A stretch of 64,000 nt of DNA from Sclerurus mexicanus (GCA_013396755.1 VWZF01005811.1:62001-126000); one strand, 5' to 3'. Positions 46,701 through 58,910 are shown, numbered from the stretch's first letter. Notes: generated from the letters alone by a model not told the origin. Translations and numbers: made by a program.

Positions 46701-47999
46701 GTGGCCATAGGAGGTTTGTTTCGCCTCCCCTGAGTCTCACACCAGGACCAGCCCAGCACTAAAACAGTCACACTGCTGACACAGAAACAGGCTCGCCCAG
46801 GACAGACGATTTCAGGTCTAAACTCTCCTGCTTCAGTGTCTGTTGCCCCATGCCAGACCTGAGGTATGTTTATATCTTTTCCAGGTAATCTGCATAATTC
46901 AAGTGATGGAAACCAGTTCTTTTAATGTTAAAAGTTATGCCAATTACGTATTATTCAGTCATGAGTTTGTTACCCTGAGTGTCTCAGGTAGTCTCTCATT
47001 CGGAGGAAGAGGAGATGGTATTTTAGGAGTTGGTTGCCCAGCAATAAATCTGTGCTGTCAGTGCATCTTATACACAGGGAAGTTATAACAGGCTTAATGA
47101 ATATAAGGTTGCTTCTGGAGAACTAAACTGTGCAACTCTATAGTCTCTAGACTAAGTTATATTACAAGAACATGTAAACATCATATGTCTGATTTGTCCT
47201 TTTCCGGCCCTACATTTTCTCAATTACATGGGTACAGAATATGTGATTTGCTTTCAGTTCTTGTACATTTTCCATTGAAACTGCTTCATAACCACATGGA
47301 ATATATGAAACACAAAGGATGTCTGTGTTTGGAAAGGTTCCTGGTTTTCTTACCTGGATTCGTAGTTTGTATACAAATAGGATAGAAACTACATTAAAAT
47401 AATAAAAAATGAACAAGAAAACCTTTCTATTTATGGAAGAAAGTCATGACTCAGCCCAACAGCAGATGAAACTTGTGGTTTATGAAATGCAGAAAAATGA
47501 GTGTCAAGATTAATTCAGAGGTGGCAGCAGCCCTGAATTTTGAATATTCACTGTGGTGAATTGTTCTTCCTACAGTCATAGTGAACCAAACAGTCAGCTT
47601 TGGTTGTCATCTTGTGCTAAGACTTCAGGGAGAACTCTGCTGAGAAGTATGGATGCTTTTGTAGGGTTCAAGGCAGTACTGCTTAGGGTCCTGAAATTTG
47701 TGTTGCCTCTCAAACAAGAGCTTCATATTTGTATTGAATGCAAATTATTTTTAACATTAACATTAGATTTGAAAAGTTAGGCAGGCCCTAACTCCTTTGT
47801 GACAGCGGGGGAAAGTGTTGGCACATATGAAGCCTGACACTTCGCTTGTTCCTGTTGTCTTAACTGATCATAGCATGAGCTGCTTTCAAGAATTGCAGCT
47901 TCTCCAGCAGCCACACTTGCCATGGCCACCATACCTGTTCCACAGATGGGTTTATTACCTCTGGATTTTGTCTGTGTGTTGGGTTCAGAGATAGGATAT
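43736..47999. other. Unannotated DNA, 4.3 kb
   Basis: No repeat recognised. The 166-codon plus frame at 44170-44670 has one hydrophobic stretch but no recognisable domain. The stretch 45290-45440 has the look of conserved non-coding DNA, which is untested. Confidence 0.5.
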
Positions 48000-48233
48000 G
48001 GGGGAATGGCCTTAAGACGAAGGAGGTTAGATTTAGATTAGATATCAGGAAGAAATCCTTCCCTGTGAGGGTGGGCAGGCCCTGGCACAGATTACCTGGA
48101 GAAGCTGTGGCTGCCTCATCCCTGGAAGTGTCCAAAGCTAGGTTGGGTGGGGCTTGGAGCAACCTGGACCAGTAACAAGATGGTCTTTAATGTCCTTTCC
48201 AAGCCAAACCACTCTGATTCTGTGGTTCTATGT
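48000..48233 (+). mobile_element. CR1 LINE fragment, type A, with internal deletion
   Basis: 'gggggaatggccttaagacg', 'gatttagattagatatcagg', 'ggagcaacctggaccagtaa', then directly 'caagatggtctttaatgtcc' and 'gattctgtggttctatgta'. The segment with 'gtgtccctgcccatggcagg' present in other copies is deleted. Confidence 0.93.
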
Positions 48234-49248
48234 ACTGAGCCAACAGATGAGAATTTTTTTCCGAGTGGGGATAGAAACCCCCCTCCTTTCCCTCACTGCT
48301 TTATGACCCTTCTTGCTATGAAGTCTTTTGGTAATATTCATACAAGAGCTGCTCCCCTGGGGCTGTGACTCAGCTCTTCAGGGCTGTTGGCATCTTCTGC
48401 TGGCTGATGGAGGGGAACTGCTCCTGCAGACAGCCCTCTCCAACAAAGCCATAAAGCAGAGAGTTCATAGGAGGAGGTGGATTCTGAGTTTGGAAAAAAA
48501 TTAAAACATTAGCTTGCTTCTAGTAATTTATTACACCCGGACTGTGTTCTTACTGCAGAACCTCATAAATAATTTTTCATCTAAGATTTCCAAGGACTGA
48601 GTAAGGAATTTTAAGGACCAGACTGAAGGAAGCATATTCATATGATCTCCGTCTTTAATTCACTGGTCTTTCTAAACCAATTGAAGATTGTGGATTCAAG
48701 GACTACTAATAACTAGAGAGCGTTAAACTGGGCTAAGTTTAAAATCCCAGACTTTTTAGTACTCTGATGCCTTGGGACACTCTGAGAGTTCAGTTTTCAG
48801 TAATGTAGGTAGCATGACAGATATAAGTTAAACAGATTTCTGCCAATAGAAATTCTTGTGGTGGAAGAGTGATTTACCTCAGCAGATAATCTGGCTTTTG
48901 GAGAGTAAATGACAGCAGTTCCAACTCCTGAGCTTTCCTAAAGTGATGAGGAAGATCTTCAGCTGAATGAAGAGAAGCCAGAAGGTGGAGTCAGGAGAGC
49001 CATGGGCACTTGCACAAGCTGGAGATTTGTCTCAGCCTTGTCTTCCTTGTTCAATGTCACCACATCATGAAGCATCTTTTAACTTCAGGGACTATTAGTG
49101 CAGCTCCAGCTCCAGCTGCTGAGAAACAAGTAGACGTATCAGCCTTCCCATAAGCAAAACATACAAAACATTCATCCTGTGGCAGGGAGGTGTCCCTTCT
49201 GCACCCAAAGGGACATCCCAGTGCAGGACTCTGAGTCTTTAGGATTGT
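48234..49248. other. Unannotated DNA, no gene seen
   Basis: No recognised repeat or coding frame. Confidence 0.55.
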
Positions 49249-49253
49249 GGTAC
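49249..49253. repeat. Target-site duplication, left (ggtac)
   Basis: GGTAC immediately precedes the LTR start; identical bases follow its end at 49714-49718. Confidence 0.8.
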
Positions 49254-49713
49254 TGTACTGTTCATGCATGGCACGGGTTTGGTAGTGGGACCGGGAACTA
49301 CAGGGGTGGCTTCTGTGAGAAGCTTCTGGAAGCTGCCCCCATGTCTGACAGATCCAATGCCACCAGCTCCAGGACAGACCCACTGCTGGCCAAGGCCAAG
49401 CCCACCAGCAGTGGTGGCAGTTCCCCTGGGATAATGTGTTTCAGAAGCAGAAAAATTTAGTGGGTGATGGCGGGGTGGGGAGAGGCTCTGTGAGAGCAAC
49501 AGCTCTGCAGCCACCAAGGTCCATGAGAAGGAGGGGGCAGGAGGTGCTCCCAGGGCTGTTTGCTCTTCATGGTATTCGGGGCATGATCTTTCCTTCCCCT
49601 TGCCTCGACTCATGAGCCTTTCATCATATTTCTCTCCTCTGTCAAACGGAGGAGGGCAGTGATGGAGTGGCTTTTGTGGGCACCTGGTATCCAGCCAAGG
49701 CCAGTCCACCACA
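49254..49713 (+). mobile_element. Complete solo LTR, avian ERVL-like, 460 bp
   Basis: Starts TGTACTG and ends CCACCACA, flanked by GGTAC on both sides. It shares 'aggggtggcttctgtgagaa' and following blocks with the minus-strand LTR at 13065-13925, and its 3' end ('agggcagtgatggagtggct', 'atccagccaaggcc') with the LTR at 3367-3889. A TATA-like 'gggataatgtgtttcag' lies near 49430. It lacks the tandem units of the 13-kb copy. No retroviral genes adjoin. A 5-bp duplication and TG...CA ends fit ERVL-type integration. Minus-strand frames over it (49057-49383, 49239-49712) are not genes. Confidence 0.85.
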
Positions 49714-49718
49714 GGTAC
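49714..49718. repeat. Target-site duplication, right (ggtac)
   Basis: Exact repeat of 49249-49253 right after the LTR. Confidence 0.8.
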
Positions 49719-49898
49719 CTCAGCGAAGGAGATTCTCAGGTGTTAGAGGACTGAGACCATGGGGCAGCTGGGCTTCCATGAATGTGTGACTCCCTTGTAG
49801 AGAGATCAGTGGGTACTTAAGAGTATCTCATGCTGTGAGTCCATTTATGACATGGAGTTTAACCTGCCAAAACTGGAAGGGAGGAATTTAAAAGGGAA

Positions 49899-49955
49899 AT
49901 CACTGAATGGTTTGGGTTGAAAGGGAACTTAGAGGCCATCTAGTTCTAACCCCCA
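49899..49955 (-). mobile_element. Short CR1 tail, type A
   Basis: 'atcactgaatggtttgggtt', 'gaaagggaacttagaggcca' and 'tctagttctaaccccc' form the reverse complement of the last ~55 bp of a type A CR1. Heavily truncated. Confidence 0.8.
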
Positions 49956-51482
49956 CTTTTCTAAACATTTTCCTCTTGGAGAAAAAGAGAGTTCTCTGAG
50001 AGCCCTCTGCTCTTGCTCGATAATTCTGTTTAGCTCAGAAAAAAACTCATGTGGGTTAAAAAAAAAAAAGGAGTAGTTCAATAGGGCACATCTTGATGTT
50101 CTGGTGACTTTGAGATTGTTGACCTGTGGAAGAAGTCCAAGTTGCTGGAATGTCCCGAGAGCAGTAGAGCCAGCAGGGTCTGCTTTGGACCACATAGAGA
50201 GACTCTATTTCTAGCACACTAGTGATGACCAACATTAAGTATTGTCATACAGAGAAACTTGGCTAGCATGGAGAGACAAGTCTTATCCATTGAGCTGGTT
50301 CTTCCCAGATAGAGTTGAGGCTCATTGGATATGAGGAAGGTGATATTATCTTTCTTCATGTGATTTTGTTCTCTTTCTAAGAAAGAGCACCATTGTCAAC
50401 TCACTTAAGTTACCTCCAAAAGAGGGCTTTTTGGTTCACTTAGGTTTTTCTTGCACCTTTTACAAGCATCCTTGTCTCTAGCCGAGTTCTGCAATGGATG
50501 TCTGTGCATAGCAGAGGACAACAGTGTCAAGCTATTTTATGATTTTAAACATGGTTCACTGTAAAAATAGGAAAATGAGTTGTTAAGGTGTTTGGACTTC
50601 TAAAGGTATGTTTGACTGAACTTTGAAGTGTTGAGTACATGGTCAAATGTGCTGTTGGACCCAAACTGTCCCCTGTGAAGCACTGAATACACTGAGAGAC
50701 CAAAAGCATATGGAGAATAAATGGTGAGTGTCTCACTCAATCTAGAAGCAACAGTCAAGAATTTACTGAAGTTAAAGGACTGGAATGATGTCGAATGGAG
50801 GAACACAAGAGGAAGGGAATATTTTGTGTTTCTTTTTATTGTTAAACATGATTTAATGACTTTTACTAATGCAAAATTTTTCACCCTAACACAAATCTAA
50901 GCACTTTGCAACCTATGTTCTGTCTGAAGATTGTTCTTCACTAGACAACATTTCCATGCAGAAGTGTAGGTGCAGCATTATGGGCACCATTGAGCTGCCT
51001 GTAGTGAAATTATGTTGCATATCCCTGCAAGTGCAGCGATAACACAGAGATGGAGGCAAAAGGTCCTACTTTGTGTACCTTGCAGTGCAGCCCTTGTTGC
51101 AAACACTACACCATGTGGCTCTCTCTCCTGTTGGAGAAGAAGTGGTCCAAATTGCTTGTCCCTGAGCAGCAGGTCATGTTACATTGTCAAAACAGAAAAG
51201 TGGGAATGCCACCTTGTATCCTGACACAGAAGTGGTTCCCAGCATTTTAGGCTGGGAAGGGTTACATCTGGAAGGGGACACTGTACAGTTGCCCAAGGTG
51301 CTGAAGACAAAACTTCAGCCAAGGTACTCAGTAGAACCTTCAGGTTTTGTTGTCACAAGTGTTCTCCATTACCACAGCTGATCAGGTGCTGACTTTTCTT
51401 CCCTAACCATCATTAGGAGCACGGGCTTCCCTTGCCAGCCTGGGAACAACAGCTGGGTCCATATTCACACAGAGAGAGTCAC
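49956..51482. other. Unannotated DNA, no gene seen
   Basis: No repeat or coding frame recognised. An A run lies at 50060-50070. Confidence 0.55.
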
Positions 51483-51489
51483 CTGAGAT

Positions 51490-51501
51490 TGGCTCAGCTG
51501 G
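51490..51501 (+). promoter_or_regulatory. Pol III A box of the SINE
   Basis: TGGCTCAGCTGG fits the TRGCNNAGYNGG consensus of tRNA promoters. Confidence 0.75.
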
Positions 51502-51534
51502 TCAGAGCATGGTGCTGATAATACCAAGGTTGTG

Positions 51535-51545
51535 GGTTTGATCCC
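51535..51545 (+). promoter_or_regulatory. Pol III B box of the SINE
   Basis: GGTTTGATCCC fits GGTTCGANNCC with one C-to-T change at the CpG, the usual decay. Confidence 0.75.
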
Positions 51546-51620
51546 TGGATGGGCCACTCACTTAAGGGTTGGACTTGATGGTCCTTGTTGGCCCCTTCCA
51601 ACTCCGAATATTCTGTGAGT

Positions 51621-54057
51621 GTATCACCTATACAATCCATAGGAGTGCGGATGGCCTCGTCTGCATATTGTGGTGCAGGGACTGGTCAGATCCCCTTCAT
51701 AATCCTGTGGAACCTGCTCTGCTAATGCCACATGAGCACGTGGTGAATAAAAGCACCTTCTCTATGTCTCACTGGGCAGTATTTTTCCGAAAGGATAACT
51801 GCTTGGATTCACACCACCTTTGGAATTTTGCATATGTTGATGAGTCATGATTAATGCAAACGAGGGCTCATTGCTCCCAGGATGGATAAAGCATAATTGT
51901 TATAACCAAGAGAATTGGGAGAAGGCACTGGCAAAAAAAAAAAAAAAAGAAAAAAGTGGGCTGTCTTCCCTAGAGGTATCCATGTCAATTAGACTGATAT
52001 CATAAGCTTTGTCAGCTGGAGCAAAGCTTAAAATAAATTGGTGGGGTTTGCTTTTACACAATGTAATTGCAAGTATTTGCATGGCTCTGGCCAGGAGAGC
52101 TCTGGACAAACCCCTGTTTGTCTCTGTGCCAGTCTGGCAGTAGGTTTGGTGCAAACTGGTGTCGAATCTCCTGTCTCATTTTTCATGTGAATATTCATGC
52201 AGTAAACTAAAAGATGCTTTTAATGAGTGTTTGAGTGAATATCAAAGTAACCCAAATAGCAGCATCAGCACAATCAAAATGAATTTGTAAATTGGGGAAG
52301 AGGAGGGGGAAGGGGAGAAACTGATGTTTGCGCTTCTTGCCATGGCTGTCAGATGTTCATTTGGATGACATATGTGAAATGTAGTGGCAACCTGCATCTA
52401 AATGCATCAAAATTAGTTGGAGAGACATGGCCAGGTGCCAGGCACTGCTTGACTGCAGACCTACCAACTGCACATCAGCCTCACATGTGCCATGAGGGGA
52501 GTGGGGAGGACCTGCCAGCACTGAGATGGGTCACTGGCTTTTCTTTCCCAGGTTCTGACACACCTGGGCCCTCATCACTGGAACAATGCATTTTTTTGCT
52601 AATAATCTACCTACCTACGTGGTGCTCCAACATGTGACAACTGTGGTGGTTTGTGTGACTGAGCAAGCTGACATTTTTAAAAGAATCATCTATTCCCAGC
52701 AGCATTTTTTAAAATACCTTTTTACTCTGTTATATGCAGTTTGGTATGGGTTCTACTTCCAAGAGACTGACAGAAACCTTTGGATAGAGCATCTCTGCAA
52801 TTGCTGGGATTTGGGATTATTCTGTAGTATAGTCTTGGTGCAGTTCCACATACAGCTTGACCTGACAACTATTTGGCTGCATTGTCTGTGACTTTCAGGA
52901 GACAGGTCCCACTGACTCTGCAGACAGTTCCCAGTTCAGATAGTTCCAGCCTTGTGTCTCTTCTGCCAAGCTCCTGAATCCCTCCTGCACTGTTCCTCTT
53001 CATCTCTGTAATTCTGAAAACAGGAATAATTAGTATTTGCATTTATTAGAGCTTCCCACCCAAACTGAAGTGAGGATTCCCTTCTGCTGGTCACTGTAAA
53101 TGGCTGGTTCTCAGCCTAGGAGGCTTCTCCGATGGCTTTGTCGTGGGACAGCGTTCCCACAGACACCACTGACCCTCCAAGAAGTTAAAGGTGTAAGGAG
53201 TCACTACGTTACCTCCAAAACACTTCCAAACTTATGTAATTCTGCCCTGGATAAGGTCATTCTTGTTTATGGATTTCTCTCAAATTAAATTTCCTCTGCC
53301 ATTTTCACAGCTAAATGTTACCATGATAGGCACAAACATGGAAAAAGATGGTATTCTCTTGTCTTCAAAAATCCTGTGCGTTCACGGAAAGAGTCAAGTC
53401 AGCCTAAAATTGTGCTTTCTATTTGCCTACACCAATAATATTCCTGGAGGAGAGACAGTCATGGCTATTTCACAGAGACTTTGTGTTTAAAGAGGTGACA
53501 TTCCTCTTGGCAGTGAAATGGCACTTCAGGATGTGGATGGCTTCCACAGAAACCTAGAGAGGAGGAACCTACTGAGAGTAGGCAAAGGACTTCTGGGATA
53601 ATGGAAAAGATCTTCACTTTGCAGAATTGCCAGAATTGAAAGAATTCCTTGGGATAGTGCATCTCAGTGTGGGGAGTGCCTGCCTCTTTCACATAGAAAC
53701 TAGGTGGTCTGTTTTTGTCATGTTCTAGGTATGGTAAGTCAGGGGGTTTTTGTTTGGGTTTTTTTGTTTGCTTGTTTTTGTTTGGTTGGTTGGTTTTTCT
53801 TTTTTTTTTTTTTTTTTTGGTTGGTTGGTTGGGTTTTTTTTTGTTTTGTTGGAGTTTTTTTGTTGTTTGGGGTTTTTTTTAGAACTGACAGCAACAGGGA
53901 TGAAGAAAATGGGAAACCATTTCACTTTTCTCATAGTGCTGGTAAGGAACAGGTAATGTACCCAGGGCTGGAGATGGAAATTGTCAGGACTTGCCTGGAA
54001 ATTCACGACATACTGTAGCTATGGTAGATAAAGCTGAGCAGCACAAGGTATCGAACC
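51621..54057. other. Unannotated DNA with A-run and T/G tract
   Basis: No gene. It contains an A-rich run (51933-51955), a purine tract (52293-52320), a candidate conserved stretch near 52150-52285, and the T/G tract listed separately. Confidence 0.5.
53741..53881. repeat. T/G low-complexity tract
   Basis: Long T runs broken by G, GG and TTGG units on the plus strand. It includes GGTTGGTTGGTTGGG at 53819-53833, which has four closely spaced G pairs. Frames crossing it (Phe-rich plus, Lys-rich minus) are artefacts of low complexity. Confidence 0.95.
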
Positions 54058-54257
54058 AGAGAATCAGAGAATCATTAAGGTTGGAAGAGCCCTGCCAGCC
54101 CATGGAGTCCACCCTGTGCCTGATGCCCACCTTGTCCCCCAGCCCAGAGCACTGAGTGCCACATCCTGTTGTTCCCTGGACACCCCCAGGGATGGAGACT
54201 CCACCACGTCCCTGGGCAGCCCCTTCCAATGCCTGACCACCTTTTCAGTGAAGAAAG
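54058..54257 (-). mobile_element. CR1 LINE fragment, fourth tail type
   Basis: The plus strand reads 'gaatcagagaatcattaagg', 'ttggaagagccctgccagcc', 'atggagtccaccctgtgcct', 'agagcactgagtgccacatc', 'ttcagtgaagaaa'. This is the reverse complement of a CR1 end common in birds and distinct from types A and B in this window. 5'-truncated. Confidence 0.88.
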
Positions 54258-56489
54258 GATAAAAGGATCATATAGAATACCCCAAGACGTTCCGTCACCT
54301 GTGGCAAGGGGAAACCTCAAACTTTCAACAAATCTTTCTGTTTCGTGTTTCCTGTCTCACTCAATAGAAGCCTTTAAAAGCAATCTGAATCCTGTGGCAA
54401 TTGGAACAAGACCTAATCCGTTTTGTGTTCCTGTGACAGAAGAAGTATAACCCTTGCAAATGATCTGCTATTAAATTCATAGGAAATTTGGAGCCTGTTG
54501 TTTTGTGCCCACCCCTTATCTGTCTTTAGTCATCCGTGTCTCCATCAGTGCTGAAAGGCAAATAGCATGGAAACAGAACCACACTTTGATGAAGGCAGAT
54601 GTTCCTGGAAACTTGTGGAAGAGACCCACTGATTTGTAGCAAATTTAAGAACCCAAGACCATGAGAATCCCAGTCAGTCCGAGGGTCTACCTAGTTCCTA
54701 TCTCTAACAGAGGGGGAGTCTTTGATGAGGAGGAGTATTTGAAGTTCATTTCTTTTCACAAATAGGACATTTAGCCAATGTATTTTTGTTTAATTCTTGA
54801 AGAATGCTCCTAAACCCTTGCCCAATGCCAAAGAAAGCAGAGCAGTGTTTTCCATCAATCTGCAGGATGTCTGATTGAGCTCAGTGGTACTATCTACCTG
54901 TCCAAACTAACAGGCATAACAGTTTCCAGTACCGGAGCATCCAGAAAAATTCATGCTCCACAACTACAGAGACATACGATGACTGGAAGGGAATTTTGAC
55001 TTCTTTACTGTTACTATTTTAGAAGTACCTGGAGAAGAGATTTAATAAGTGTCTCAAAACTTACCTCTTGCCCCAGAAAAAAGTGTACTTGAATTCCCAA
55101 GTTTGAAGCCCTGCTGTAATTTTACAAACTCAGCAGTGAGGTAAAGTTACTGTTTTCAGGAACGTGTCCTCTTCTGGATGGGCAGACTCAGGAAGGCAGC
55201 GGGGGGACACATCAAATAATTTATTTATAAAGGATTGTCTTCTGTTGCAGATTCTTATACCTCAGCCATAAAAATTAACTTTCTTAATTGGCAGAGAGGG
55301 TGGAGGGTTGGTTTTACACATGCTGGTAGACATGGGAACACCATATGACGAAAATCCGAGTAACTCCTTGAGGGCTCCAAGTTGGGCACTGAAGGACACT
55401 GAAGGAACCTGGATGAGAGCAGTGCTTGCTCCTTCTGCCTGTGTTTTCTGGGCTATATACTTAATAACCTCACAGCTTATTCAAGGACATTCATGGGACC
55501 AAGAACCAAAATACTTCTAGGTGAACTTCCCTGGATCTCCATCTCCTGCAAATTATCTTTAAATCTTACAGCTTTGGGCATTCTGAAATACCATTAGACA
55601 TATCCAGAGAGCCCTTTGGCCCTTCAGGCCTCCTAGACAGCTCAGTGAGGGACAGCAGAGGTTATTCTTTTTTTGGAGGGATGACTCACATGCATGCCAT
55701 GGGCAGAGAATCAACTATTCCATCGACTAAGATCCCCTGTAAGCTGTCCAAGCAAAGAAATTGGCTTTAACTATAAAGGTAGCTGGTAGTCTGCCCTTCT
55801 CTTGGAGGTAAGAGGAGTTGGAGAGCTGCCACTGTGGGAGTGTACTTCAAAAATAGGGACAGAAATGAGGAAAATGTTAAAGCAGAGAGTAAATGCCAGT
55901 TAAAGAGGCTGATACAAACACCTCTGAAGGCTTGGTGCTAACCCTGCACAGCAGATCTCAAGGCTAGCTAACAAAAGGCTTGGCAGTCAGCTCGGGAAAA
56001 AAGTTTATTAAGAAACATGCTTCTTAACATTCAATTACATCGGATTATTTCCAAAACAGGGAAGTTTATCTCTGAGTTTAACAAGCAATTTAATAACATG
56101 GCTGTATCCACACTTTGGCTTCTGAGGAAACTGGGAATTTCTTCCTCTGTCCAATATCAGGGTTTGCTTGTTTTTGTGCAGCTTCCTGAGATATTGGGAG
56201 TCTCCAATCACTGCAGGATTGCATCTGCTTCTTACAGAAAACTCTAATCAGGAGGTCCCACAGCACTGGCGTGTGGACAGTGTCTTCTGCTGAGCTTCAC
56301 CAGACGAAGCCCTGAGGCACAGCAGGACTGTGGGAGAACAGGAGAGATGGTCTCCAGTACCAGCTCCCTAGAAACTGAAGGATTTTTCATTACAGTCCCC
56401 AAGGTTGTATCTATTCTGCCTGCCCTGGAACACAGAGTCACAGAGAGGCAAATGCTTGAAACATTCACAAGACCTGCACATTGGCTCTC
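54258..56489. other. Unannotated DNA, no gene seen
   Basis: No repeat or coding frame recognised. Confidence 0.55.
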
Positions 56490-56701
56490 CCTTAGGAAAT
56501 CCTTCCCTGGGAGGGTGGGCAGACCCTGGCACAGGGTGCCCAGAGAAGCTGTGGCTGCCCCATCCCTGGGAGTGTCCAAGGCCACGTTGGACGGGGCTTG
56601 GAGCAATGTGGGCTGGTGGGAGGTGCCCCTGCCCATGGCAGGGGGTGGAACAAGATGAACTTTAATGTCCCTCCCAACCCAAACCAATCTGAGATTCTAT
56701 G
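56490..56701 (+). mobile_element. CR1 LINE fragment, type A
   Basis: 'ttaggaaatccttccctggg', 'ggcacagggtgcccagagaa', 'gtgtccaaggccacgttgga', tail 'ccaatctgagattctatgg'. The minus-strand frame 56244-56687 is repeat-derived. Confidence 0.94.
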
Positions 56702-58315
56702 GCCCTCTGAGCAGCATGGGCACAGGTAGCTCTGCCTCCAGCATCTTCAGCTTGATACTGCTGAGGTTAAATTTGCTGTAATCAGAACAGCAAAGCATTT
56801 TGGCACTGGCTGAATAGAAACCACGTCACTGGTGGGATTCTCTTGAACTGTGTGTTTGTGATGTGGGACTTGCACGGACCAGACCTGCTGCTGTTTGCTG
56901 TGGGCAGGGTCCCTGGCAATGTCTGACATGGAGGAACTTGGTTCATTCTCTCAAACAACACCTTTCTGAAAAGCACAACACCTGTCCTTGCAGGTAAAAA
57001 TATCATTTGGGTTTTGTTCTGTCATAATGCACTTCTAGAACCAATTGTCCTAGAAATCCTCTTCTTAAAGGTCATCATAGCTTTCTGTCCTTTCTTTCAC
57101 ACAGTTATGTTTAAGCCTTGAGTTTTTCTCAGTTTTTAGTCATTTTTGTAGCTTTAACCTTCCACCTGCCTGGTTTACTTCAAGGCACGCTTCAAATGTC
57201 CCAGCCATAAAGACTTTAACAGGATGTCCCTCCTGCAAGTAGCAGTTTGCAGCAGTAAGACACCCAGAGACCAGGTTTTAATCAGCCTTGACTGAAGACT
57301 AAAAATGATTCACTCCTGTCAGCACTGGGCAACACAACAAACAGCTCTCCAGCAAATCACTTAAGCAGAAATATGTTGGCATGTTTCTATAGCAACTAAG
57401 GAAAAATATTTCACACAAAAGTCCATCTGCTGCAACAGAGAGGGAAATCTGGCCAAGGATCCCGTTAGAAATTAATCTTAATTTGCAAATTTTATTTTTG
57501 AAAACCTCACGCAGTCACTTGCACAAAAAGGCAGAATTGTGAGTGAGAGGAAAGAGAATTGATTTTTCGAGAGAGGCTGCCAATTAAACAACAAGCTGAT
57601 CTTTAATTTGGGAAGAAGTGATTGTCTGAGGACGAAGAAGCCCAGTGCATTTGAGAGGTATCCATCTCCAGGGCTGTTTACCAATCAGGCTGCATCACAC
57701 CATCTTGCACGCAGCGTATTTGGAAACACACTTTATTTTTGCAAAAGAGCTTAGTAGCAAGCATCCAACATTTTTTTAAAAAATCATTTTTGTTTGATTT
57801 ACTTGTAAAGAGTTACTCAAATTTATTCAACCATATAAAATGCTTTGTAGAAGCCATCAAAGTGAGGAGATGGGGAAAAACCAATGCTATAATTTGGACA
57901 GCAGTGCATTTTATTTGATGTGATGTCAACACTTCAAAGCCTATTGGGGCTGTGCTCAGGAGATCTGAAACATTTTACTGGGTGCTTGGTGTCTGTGCTA
58001 CAAACCACCTCCAACTATAGATTCTCTTGCACAATATTCGCGTGCTGCTGCCAGCACTTCTCTTTTCCTTACTAGCTGCTTTCTCTGTCTCCTCAACAGA
58101 GCCTCAGAAATAAATTTTAAAAAAGAAATAAATTTAAAAAAAACTAAACAAGAACAGCAGGGCCTGAGAAGGCCAGGTCTCTATGGACTGTGTCCAGGAG
58201 AGGGGAAGTCCAGCTCAAGTAGACTCTGTCACCCGAAGCTTTGTATGAAACACTAGATGTGAAGAGACTTCAGGAAAGGGTGACATTTTTATGTCTTATG
58301 TCATGCCTACTAAGC
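56702..58315. other. Unannotated DNA, no gene seen
   Basis: AT-rich, with a short A-rich tandem duplication at 58107-58143. No gene. Confidence 0.55.
58107..58143. repeat. A-rich ~18-bp tandem duplication
   Basis: 'gaaataaattttaaaaaa' is followed directly by a near-identical unit with one T fewer in its T run. Low complexity. Confidence 0.85.
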
Positions 58316-58777
58316 CATTGGAGAGTGTCCAAAGGAGGCAAGAGAGATGGTTCAGGGCCTGGAGGGGAAGCGTGTGAGGACATTGAGAGCACTTGGGGTG
58401 TCCAGCTGGAGAAGAGGAGACTGAGGGGAGACCTCATTGCAGGGACAACTCCCTGGGGAGGGGCAGAGGAGGGGCAGGCACTGATCTCTGCTCTGTGGGA
58501 CCAGGGACAGCACCCAGGGAAGGGCTGGAGCTGGGTCAGGGCAGGCTGAGGTTGGATCTCAGCAAAAGGTTCTTCCCCCAGAGGGTGGTGGGCACTGCCC
58601 AGGCTCCCCAGGGCAGTGGGCACAGCCCCAAGGCTGCCAGAGCTCCAGGAGCATTTCAATGATCCTCTGGGGCACAGGGGGTGACTCTTGGGGCTGGTCC
58701 TGTGCAGGGCCAGGGATTGGACTGGATGATTCCTGTGGGTCCCTTCCAGCTCAGCATGTTCTGTGATTCTTTGATTC
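58316..58777 (+). mobile_element. CR1 LINE fragment, type B, ~460 bp, well preserved
   Basis: Sense copy from 'ttggagagtgtccaaaggag' and 'gtgtgaggacattgagagca' through the whole type B body to 'cagcatgttctgtgattctt'. It is the longest sense type B copy in the window and closely matches 26055-26448. The first ~100 bp correspond to the end of the CR1 pol region. The 183-codon minus frame (58270-58821) and the plus frames are repeat-derived. Confidence 0.96.
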
Positions 58778-58910
58778 CTTCTTCTGGGAAATGTCTTGGT
58801 AGCATTTCTGGATGATTTCATGGCTGCAGCTCCTCAAACAAGAGGCTAGTGGGTTAATGACTGCTGCGTCTGCACAGCCCAGCTTTCTCAAGTAGCCAAG
58901 GAAGCAGCCT
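58778..58910. other. Short spacer
   Basis: No feature seen. Confidence 0.5.

Larger units (their letters stand above)
51483..51620 (+). mobile_element. tRNA-Ile-derived SINE with CR1-like tail (TguSINE1-like)
   Basis: Bases 51483-51555 are a tRNA-Ile relic: A box at 51490-51501, 'gagcatggtgctgataatac' covering the anticodon arm (loop ctGATaa), B box at 51535-51545 and an acceptor end 'gggcca'. From 51560 it continues as 'gggttggacttgatggtcct', 'ccccttccaactccgaatat' and 'tctgtgagtg', which is the type B CR1 3' end. A Pol III tRNA head plus a borrowed LINE tail is the build of the zebra-finch SINE TguSINE1. The 3' tail lets CR1 machinery copy it. It is not a working tRNA gene: the acceptor stem is mismatched and no terminator follows the head. 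Confidence 0.88.

Noticed and set aside
51483..51555. Functional tRNA-Ile gene
   Set aside because: Acceptor stem does not pair well, no T-run terminator follows, and a CR1 tail is attached; it is a SINE head.
52630..52700. Start of another inverted LTR ('tgtggtggtttgtgtgac')
   Set aside because: Only a short end-like match, with no further family blocks and no target duplication.
53704..54018. Phe-rich or Lys-rich peptide
   Set aside because: Translation of a T/G low-complexity tract.
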